64,000 bases of DNA. It comes from Terebella lapidaria. Its lineage: Eukaryota; Annelida; Polychaeta; Terebellida; Terebellidae. Where the stretch lies: assembly GCA_949152475.1 (NCBI GenBank), contig OX424555.1, positions 98,303,515 to 98,367,514 of the forward strand, given 5' to 3'. The notes under the pieces are model-generated. The model ran no database searches. It was not told where the DNA came from and saw only the letters and a program-made list of their open reading frames with translations. This document shows, in pieces, positions 56,059 through 64,000 of this stretch. Position numbers and translations under genes: made by a program. How positions within the stretch are numbered: position 1 is the stretch's first letter; every line of letters begins with the position of its first letter.

Positions 56059-56463
56059 GCTGGGACTCTGCTCACTGATGTAGTCCTGAAAGATACAGTA
56101 ATTGATCTCTTGAAACTACTGTCCATTACACAAATCAACCATCCATGTCCAGTGCCACATGGATAATATCATATACCGGTAATAGTAGTGGTGTGGTATA
56201 GGTATATACATGATATACGAGTCATATACTATGGAATTACCATTCTGTAATTGTTCTGTAACGATTTAATTGTGTTCCCAAGGCACATACGGGTATATCA
56301 TATGTAGTTAACAGGTTAATTCTGAACATATTGTGGTGATTTTGCCAGAAGCAGGAGATTCGGCAGGCGATTCTTTGTAAACACTACTCTTGTTTTGGCC
56401 GCTTCGTATTCGGAGCACGTGCGCTGCATAGCAACGTCCTCAAATCCTCTCACTCCATTGTAC
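56059..56463. other. MPG upstream region
   Basis: It presumably contains the MPG promoter or a first exon. A CACGTG motif lies near 56417. Nothing further is recognised before the LTR. Confidence 0.4.
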
Positions 56464-58214
56464 TGTACAATGGTCTTACGTCATCCCTCGTGTCTCGTGC
56501 TTCAGGGGTTATAAAAATTCTGAAGCCGTCTTGTTCAGTGGAGCTGGCAAGACGAGAGGACGACGGAGGACTCGGCCATGAGCTCTACGTCTGTACTCAC
56601 CGGCTAAGGCCCGCAAGGGCCCTGGGGACAATTCTCATAGGGGGCCCAGGAGGGGGACCGTGATGATTCGGGACTCGCCCTGTGATCAGCGGTCTCTCGC
56701 CCTGGGTTGGTGCGACACAGGCTCTGGCAGACCGTCGGGCTGTACAAGGTTCTGTCCCCCGAGCGGAGCGTCGGCGAGCCGGCCACAGTTAACACCACGG
56801 TGATGATCCAGTATCTGAGTGGTGTCCGTATGTCTGGGCTTGCTGGGCGGGCTGCTACCTGGTTAACATTCTAAAGTAAATACTGCGCCCGCAGTGACCC
56901 TCGGTGAGCGGACTATCGGCGAGGATCCGGGATAGTGGATGTGTGTCCGCCATGACTCATGGTGAACGGCTTATCCGCAAGGATCCGGGATAGTGAACGG
57001 CATCAAACTTTACTGTGGTGCCATGACCAGGATCAGTCTGACAACATTCCATCGTAGCCTAACGTCGCAGTGTCTTTGCTCCCTCGTCCCTGGGGACCGT
57101 CTGCCTCCTCCAGGACACTCAGGGAAGTGAAATATGAGCGAAAATGAGAGAGTAGCAGACCATACTCGGTCGCACGACGGCCGTGAGCCGCCCAGCGGTG
57201 GCTCTGGCGCTGCGGAAGGACAGCCGGATGAACTCCTGGACCAGACCCAGTCCGCGGAGTCATCTTTGGCATCTTTGACTTTGTCTGTGGGGCTGCAAAA
57301 GCAGTTGCTATCCGGGCCAGACCTTGATGTTCTAGGTGCGATGAGCTCTACTCCGCACCTGGCCCTGCCCGGACGACCTTTGCGGCCGTTACTTCTCCGT
57401 GGGACGTCTCCGGACATCCAGATTCGAGTCCTGATCACTATGGTTAGTTCCGGACAGGCAGACTGACTGTTCCGTCTACCTCCGCCGGCGGGGTTGACCT
57501 CTATGAGGACCCCCGCTCCGGATGTCGGCCGGATGGTTGGGGATGTGGTAGACCAGTTCACTGACTCCCTCAAGGTCGCCTCACACTGGGCAACCAGATC
57601 ATCGGAACCATTCGCCCTCTCCGAGATCACAGCACCTTTCGGGGCCGCTGCCGGAGAGAGAGCGGAGGCTGATGAGTACAAGCACTGTCAGCCGTCCGCA
57701 CCGAGCGTGGATTCGACGATGCCATACAGTCCGGGGATGACTGGGCCGGTGGCCCCTCCCCTAGCTCACCCAAGTCTGCCGGCGCCGGTGACCCATGCCA
57801 TGGGACACCGCGACTTGGCCGCACCACGCTGGTGACCGCTTCCGCCGTTCCTATGGCCTGCTCGAACGGTGCTCTGGGAGCTAGCTGGCAGCCGGTGGCC
57901 TTGGCCCCAAGCTATGCTGGCTACCCTGCCTCGCCTGGATCCTACCTGTTAGGATCGGCGGGGGCTCTGCCTGCACTAAGTCAGGGTGGGATGTCTGCGG
58001 GTGTATACCGGCGGCAGCTGCTAGTTTCCCCTCGCCCACCCCAATTGCGTACGGGTCCGCATCTGTGGACCCTACCATGGCAGGGGGTAATGCTATGGCG
58101 CTGGGTATACACCGCTGACCCCGGAGCCATATCCCCCAACCGGGAGCGCTCGTCACGGGACCGGAGGCCAGACCAGTCATCCTGGCGGAAAAAGTTCAAC
58201 AAGAACTAGACGTC

Positions 58215-60735
58215 AAGGCCTAAAGATGCCTTGGAGGCATTTCGGTGTGATGAATAATTTATAATACTAGATATCGACGAAAATGAAAAATGTCGACAAA
58301 TTTCGGGTCAAGGTCAAAGTTCATCCATAATACCCGCTAGACATGTTTGTCTAGGGCGACGAGTCCGAAAATACCATCCGTTTCGCTCTACGACGCACCG
58401 TTTCCGAGATATCGACGAAAACAAAAACTGCCGACTCGGCAAAAAAATTTCGGGTCAAGGTCAAAGTTAATCCATAATACCCCTTAGACATGTTTGTCTA
58501 GGGCGACGAGTCCGAAAGTAACGTCCGTTTCGCTCTACGACGCACCGTTTCCGAGATATCGACGAAAACGAAAAATGCCGACTCGGCAAAAAAATTTCGG
58601 GTCAAGGTCAAAGTTCATCAATAATTCCCCTTAGACATGTTTGTCTAGTGCGACGAGTCCGAAAATAACGTCCGTTTCGCTCTACGACGCACCGTTTCCG
58701 AGATATCGACGAAAACGAAAAATGCCGACTCGGCAAAAAAATTTCGGGTCAAGGTCAAAGTTCATCAATAATTCCCCTTAGACATGTTTGTCTAGTGCGA
58801 CGAGTCCGAAAATAACGTCCGTTTCGCTGTACGACGCACCGTTTCCGAGATATCGACGAAAACGAAAAATGCCGACTCGGCAAAAAAATTTCGGGTCAAG
58901 GTCAAAGTTCATCCATAATACCCCTTAGACATGTTTGTCTAGTGCGACGAGTCCGAAAATAACGTCCGTTTCGCTCTACGACGCACCGTTTCCGAGATAC
59001 GACGAAAACGAAAAATGCCGACTCGGCAAAAAAATTTCGGGTCAAGGTCAAAGTTCATCAATAATACCCCTCAGACATGTTTGTCTAGTGCGACGAGTCC
59101 GAAAATAACGTCCGTTTCGCTCTACGACGCACCGTTTCCGAGATATCGACGAAAAAGAAAAATGCCGACTCGGCAAAAAAATTTCGGGTCAAGGTCAAAG
59201 TTCATCCATAATACCCCTTAGACATGTTTGTCTAGTCCGACGAGTCCGAAAATAACGTCCGTTTCGCTCTACGACGCACCGTTTCCGAGATAACGACGAA
59301 AACGAATGCAAAAAAATTTCGGGTCAAGGTCAAAGTTCATCAATAATACCCCTTAGACATGTTTGTATAGTGCGACGAGTCCGAAAATAACGTCCGTTTC
59401 GCTCTACGACGCACCGTTTCCGAGATATCGACGAAAAAGAAAAATGCCGACTCGGCAAAAAAATTTCGGGTCAAGGTCAAAGTTCATCCATAATTCCCCG
59501 TAGACATGTTTGTCTAGTGCGACGAGTCCGAAAATAACGTCCGTTTCGCTCTACGACGCACCATCTCCGAGATATCGACGAAAACGAAAAATGCCGACTC
59601 GGCAAAAAAATTTCGGGTCAAGGTCAAAGTTCATCAATCATTCCCCGTAGACATGTTTGTCTAGTGCGACGAGTCCGAAAATAACGTCCGTTTCGCTCTA
59701 CGACGCACCGTTTCCGAGATATCGACGAAAACGAAAAATGCCGACTCGGCAAAAAAATTTCGGGTCAAGGTCAAAGTTCATCCATAATACCCCTTAGACA
59801 TGTTTGTCTAGTGCGACGAGTCCGAAAATAACGTCCGTTTCGCTCTACGACGCACCGTTTCCGAGATATCGACGAAAACGAAAAATGCCGACTCGGCAAA
59901 AAAATTTCGGGTCAAGGTCAAAGTTCATCCATAATACCCCTTAGACATGTTTGTCCAGGGCGACGAGTCCGAAAATAACGTCCGTTTCGCTCTACGACGC
60001 ACCGTTTCCGAGATATGCAGGATGAATCAAGGATGACTCAGCAAAAAATTATTTCGACCTCTAGGTCAAAGGTCGTTTGAGGTATCGATCCCAAAATCAA
60101 TAGGGTTCTTCCCTGGTGATATATAAACCTCCGTGCAAAATTCTGCAACTATTGCCTGAATATTTTTTGAGTTATCGTCCGGAAACCAAGTTCCTCGATT
60201 TCATCCTCACGGACCTCACGGACCTCGGAGCCGGATCAAAAAAAAAAGTACACCCTAGAGATGTTTGTCTAGGGCGACGAGTCCGAAAATAACGTCCGTT
60301 TCGCTCTACGACGCACGGTTTCCGAGATATGCAGGAAGCCTCAAGGATGAATCAGCAAAAAATTATTTTGACCTCTAGGTCAAAGGTCGTTTGACGGATC
60401 GATCCCAAAATCAATAGGGTTCTTCCCTGGTGGCATATGAACCTCCATGCAGAGTTCTGCAACTATTGCATAAATATTTTTCCAGTTATCGTCCGGAAAC
60501 CAAGTCTTAAAATTAGCCTTGATTTCATCCTCACGGACCTCACGGACCTCCGATCCGGCTCAAAAAGAATAGGGTTCTTCCTCATATCATTTCTGACTTG
60601 CGGTGAAAATTTGACAAGGATCCGTCAAGGCAATCTAAAGTTATCGTCCGGAAACCAAAAGTGGCGCAAGAAGAAAAAAAAAAAAAAAAAAAAAATTCTG
60701 CTAAAACCATAAAGGCATTTCTGCCGAAATGCCTT
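58215..60735 (+). mobile_element. Satellite-bearing element B, inserted in the LTR fossil
   Basis: The left end has a hairpin formed by AAGATGCCT and AGGCATTTC. The right end has a perfect 10-bp hairpin AAGGCATTTC / GAAATGCCTT. Between them lie the 147-bp satellite (58260-60020), then about 1.7 copies of a longer unit with GGTCAAAGGTC and CATCCTCACGGACCTC, and a poly-A tract near 60668-60690. Overall architecture (end hairpins around a tandem core) parallels element A though the sequences differ. It may be another Helentron-associated family. Confidence 0.5.
58260..60020 (+). repeat. 147-bp satellite, about 12 copies
   Basis: TTTCGGGTCAAGG starts at 58301, 58448, 58595, 58742 and 58889, exactly 147 bp apart. 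The next steps are 146 and 147 bp. Units are near-identical and contain TCAAGGTCA, AGGTCAAAGTTCA and CCGTTTCGCTCTACGACGCA. Confidence 0.95.
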
Positions 60736-62042
60736 AATAACACCGATCTGGAGGATCATTTACTCCGGGTAAGGTGAACGGCAGTGTATGAAGGATGGAC
60801 TCAGGAGGAAGCTGGGTACCCCGACAACAAACAGACGGATGTACGAGGAGTTTAAGGCTCAACTCCACCTGGTGACAGAATCCGTGACCGATTTGCGTTT
60901 AACCTGTGTGTACTCCGCCGGAGAGTCTATCCGGATATGGAAGCGGGTAGCTTCGAGCCGATGCTGATCGACCAATTTATCGAGGGACAGGCATACCACA
61001 TAGCGTACGCCTTGCCGTCTCACGAGAAACGGTCGATGGAAGAGGCGACCAATTTATCGAGGGACAGCCGTACCACATAGCGTACGCCTTGCCGTCTCAC
61101 GAGAAACGGTCGATGGAGGAGGCGATTAACAGGTGGCTCTGTTGCCCTTCCCCCACCCACCAAGAACCCGTCATGGTGCTCAACCCCCAGTGGGTTGGTG
61201 CACTCGCATCACCCCCAGTGACGCCTGTGCAAGCGGCTCTGGACGAGTATGATTATGAAGAATATAATCTTGGAACCGCGTAAATGATTGTGCACTGTGC
61301 CGAGATCGAATCTCCGGGACCCGCAGATTGCTGCGCGTTCACCTTCGGACCCAACTCATGCCGTCCTTGCTATTTCTGCGGAAAACAGGGACACATTTGG
61401 TTTTCAGTGTCCGGAGTTGCTGGAGTGCTTGCGGGCAAGCGGCTATAAGGGGAGCCTCTCCGAGCCACACCGGAGGAACTGTAACAATGGTCTTACGTCA
61501 TCCCTCGTGTCTCGGCTTCAGGGGTTATAAATATTCTGAAGCCGTGTTGTTCAGTGGAGTTGTCTCAGTGCTGGCAAGGCGAGAGGACGATGGAAGGCTC
61601 GGTCATGAGCTCTACGTCCCTACTCACCGACTAAGGCCTGCGAGGGCCCTGGGAACGATTCCCATAGGGGGCCCAGGAGGGGGACCGTGATAATTCGGGG
61701 CTCGTCCCTGTGATCACCGGTCTCTCGCCCTGGGATGGTGCGACACAGGCTCAGGCAGACCGTCGAGCTGTCCAGGGTTCTATCCCTGCGGCAGACCGCT
61801 GGCGAGCCGGCCACAGTTAACACTACGGTGATGATCCAGTGTCTGAATGGTGTCCGAATGTCTGGGCTTGCTGGGTGGGCCGCTACCTGGTTAACGTTCT
61901 TAAGTAAATACTGCGCCCGCAGTGACCCTCGGTGAGCGGACTATCCCCGAGAATCCGAGATAGCGGGCGTGCGTCCGCCGTGACCCATGGTGAGCGGCTT
62001 ATCCGCAAGGATGCGGGACAGCGGACGGCATCAAACTTTACA

Positions 62043-62855
62043 ATATTACAATCATTGACTGATGACCAACTAATATATAATCTAGCTGTCAATTGTACTT
62101 GTATGGGAACCTGCACGTACGAGGTTAGGACTTTTTTTAACAAGCTCCAGTTAGCACTATTCACGGGCAGAGCCCTATTGCACCACAGGCTAAAATGTTT
62201 CAATCTAAGATTTGGCGCCAAAAGTCCCAAAAGGGGATATTTCCCGGATTATGACATCACACCCATCATCAGCTGATTGCATGATGCTCCCTGATTGGCT
62301 AATTTGAGTGGCAGCTTCACAGCATGACAAAACTGCACCATGATGACAATGTAAACAAACAGCTGTCAAGTGACAAAGTATGGAATTAACTTAAAATTGA
62401 GGGACATAAATCGTTGGAAACAACTGAGATGGGAAGAAAATGATACACATTGTGTATTTCATGCATTAAAACCATGTTTTGTTATGAAATAAGTTCATAA
62501 ACCCTGACCCACTGTGACAGGGTGTCAGGCGAATACCGTTGTCGGCTCAGGAAGGGACTAGTACTTAACTCTGTTATTGGGCTGAACTAAGCTCCAGTTG
62601 AGTCCAGTTGAGTTTCTTGGTTGAGTTTAGACACAGATGCAAAACGACCTAAACCAGTGAAACAGTAATGATCATGGATCAAAGCTAGGTGTAAATAATC
62701 CATGATCATGCATCTGTGCACAGTGGCTCGTGCATATGTTAGCAATACCTAGCCCAGCCTGAGCGACGCGTCGCTCAGGCTGTACCTGGCCTACCGAACC
62801 ACTGTGCATCTGCACTTTGTTCGATTCCGGTTTACAGCTTGGTTCTGGTCCATGC
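62043..62855. other. Spacer, nothing coding recognised
   Basis: Flank of the LTR fossil. It contains the perfect palindrome at 62756-62781 and no supported gene. Confidence 0.5.
62756..62781. repeat. 26-bp perfect palindrome in a larger foldback
   Basis: AGCCTGAGCGACG is followed directly by its reverse complement. Outside it TGCACAGTGG (62718-62727) faces CCACTGTGCA, so an imperfect inverted structure of about 100 bp surrounds it. Confidence 0.85.
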
Positions 62856-63845
62856 AAAAAATTAGCCCAAGGGCTAAGAAAGGTTACTGGACAATATACA
62901 TTTTAGATATTAGCTTTTTGTCCAGTGACCTTGAAAATAATTTTTCAACAAATATATCACTTCTAGTATGTCCACAATAAATTCCTAAGCTGTAAAGTCG
63001 ATAATAAGTGAGATATTAGCCATTCTGTGATCGGTGATGTGACCTAGAAAATGAGGTCAAAGTTCAAGTTCATGAAAAGATTCAGTATATATCATTCCTC
63101 TATATTCGCAATTGATTCCTAAGCTGTGAAGATGATAATAAGCGACATATTAGCCATTTTGTTCTCTGACCTTGAAAATTGGATCAAAGGTCAAATTCTA
63201 GATCACCCAATATTCAGCATACATCATTTCCTATATGTTCACTATGGACCCCTAAGCTGTGAATTTGATAATAAGAGAGATATCAACCATTTTGTATTCT
63301 GACCTTGAAAATAAAATGACTGGCCTTGAAATTTAGGTCAAAGGTCAAATTCAAGGTCATGAGAATATTCAGAATATATCATTTCCTATATGTTCACAAT
63401 TGATTCCTAAGCTGTAAAGTTGATAATAAGCAAGATATTAGCCATTTTGTCCTGTTGACCTTGAAAATGAGGTCAAAAGTCAAATTCAAGGTCACTAGAA
63501 CATTCAGCATATATCATTTCCTATATGTTCACAATTGATTCATAAGGCGTAAAGTAACTAATAAGCAAGATATTGGCCATTTTGTCCTGTGACCTTGAAA
63601 ATGAGGTCAAAGGTCAAATTCAAGGTCACAAAAATATTCAGCATATATTATTTCCTATATGTTCACAATTGATTCCTAAGCTGTAAAGTCGATAATAAGC
63701 GAGATATTAGCAATTTTGTCCTGTGACCTTGAAAATGAGGTCAAAGGTCAAATTCAAGGTCACGACAATATTCAGCATATATCATTTCCTATATGTCCAC
63801 AATTGATTCCTAGTCTCTAATCTCAATATTAAGTGAGATATTAGG
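62856..63845 (-). mobile_element. Element A, reversed copy, truncated at its 5' end
   Basis: It starts on the plus strand with the inverted 3' terminus AAAAAATTAGCCCAAGGGCT and AGAAAGGTTACTGGACAA, then about six 134-bp units. It stops at about 63845 without the head region and 5' hairpin. The last 155 bases of the window are unrelated AT-rich DNA. Confidence 0.65.
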
Positions 63846-64000
63846 GTTAAAGTACTAGGAACATGAAAATATGATGAGAGCTCAGATTAAAGCACCATGT
63901 GAGCTGATCAGAATGATTTTTACAGCATGTGAATATCTCGATTCCTTCAAAAGTTATAGTGCTTCAAAGTTCGAATTCCCCAAATTACAATTTGAAAATT

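Larger units (their letters stand above)
56464..62042 (+). mobile_element. LTR retrotransposon fossil, broken
   Basis: Two long terminal repeats of about 550 bp, at about 56464-57014 and 61480-62042, share the same order of segments (ACAATGGTCTTACGTCATCC, GGGGGCCCAGGAGGGGGACC, TCAAACTTTA). The internal part holds only gag-like remnants (about 57100-58200 and 60780-61470, the latter ending near a CCHC-knuckle-like CYFCGKQGH). I recognise no protease, reverse transcriptase or integrase, so the family within LTR elements is not assigned. The LTRs are visibly diverged, suggesting an insertion that is not recent. The copy carries many breaks and has an unrelated satellite-bearing element inserted in its middle. 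Confidence 0.7.

Noticed and set aside
57010-58209. Several long GC-rich frames as host genes
   Set aside because: They lie between two LTRs and behave as gag-like remnants of the fossil element, with overlapping frames on both strands.
59015-59221. Short frame in the 147-bp satellite
   Set aside because: It repeats the same peptide once per unit and is a product of the tandem array.
56464-62042. Target-site duplication around the LTR fossil
   Set aside because: The bases flanking the two LTRs do not match, so I do not claim one.

Overview
This is animal nuclear DNA. Seven multi-exon or receptor-type genes have GT-AG introns, long AT-rich non-coding stretches, minisatellites and several kinds of interspersed repeat. 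Gene content (a fatty-acid-synthase-like polyketide synthase, tandem alpha-L-fucosidases, SUZ12, MPG, a somatomedin-B/Methuselah-like receptor) and tandem-array-bearing Helentron-like repeats suggest a marine invertebrate such as a mollusc, brachiopod or invertebrate deuterostome. The phylum is not resolved from this window.

Layout: 51-2165 (-) secretin/Methuselah-type GPCR; 2247-2307 AT microsatellite; 2308-5977 no recognisable gene; 5978-7432 repeat element A; 8315-17782 (-) a 19-exon FAS-like polyketide synthase of 2185 aa that stops after the carrier protein and has no thioesterase; 18919-27029 (+) a GH29 fucosidase with a ~400 aa mucin-like N-terminal extension, whose last intron is filled by self-nested copies of element A; 28897-31040 and 31812-32025 minisatellites; 32477-36463 (-) a second fucosidase whose first exon is split by a hAT-like element; 38606-41766 (-) a third, intact fucosidase; 42221-50838 (+) SUZ12 in 15 exons; 53332-56058 (-) an MPG gene encoding three near-identical DNA-glycosylase domains in one reading frame; 56464-62042 a broken LTR-retrotransposon fossil with a 147-bp satellite-bearing element inserted in it; 62856-63845 a further, reversed copy of element A.

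I rebuilt exon structures from splice sites and reading phase. The PKS (6558 nt), fucosidases 1 and 3 (2559 and 1386 nt), SUZ12 (2124 nt) and MPG (2400 nt) each sum to whole open reading frames. Fucosidase 2 does so (1377 nt) only if the transposon and one copy of its 8-bp target duplication are left out.

Main points for a second look: the triple-headed MPG; the thioesterase-less FAS-like PKS; mobile elements whose tandem units carry nuclear-receptor DR1 and TCAAGGTCA sites; a 147-bp (nucleosome-length) satellite with similar sites; a minisatellite that repeats a SUZ12 exon end together with its splice donor; gene conversion confined to the last exon of two fucosidases; and a fucosidase on a mucin-like stalk. 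Fucosidase 3 and SUZ12 are divergent, with 454 bp between start codons.
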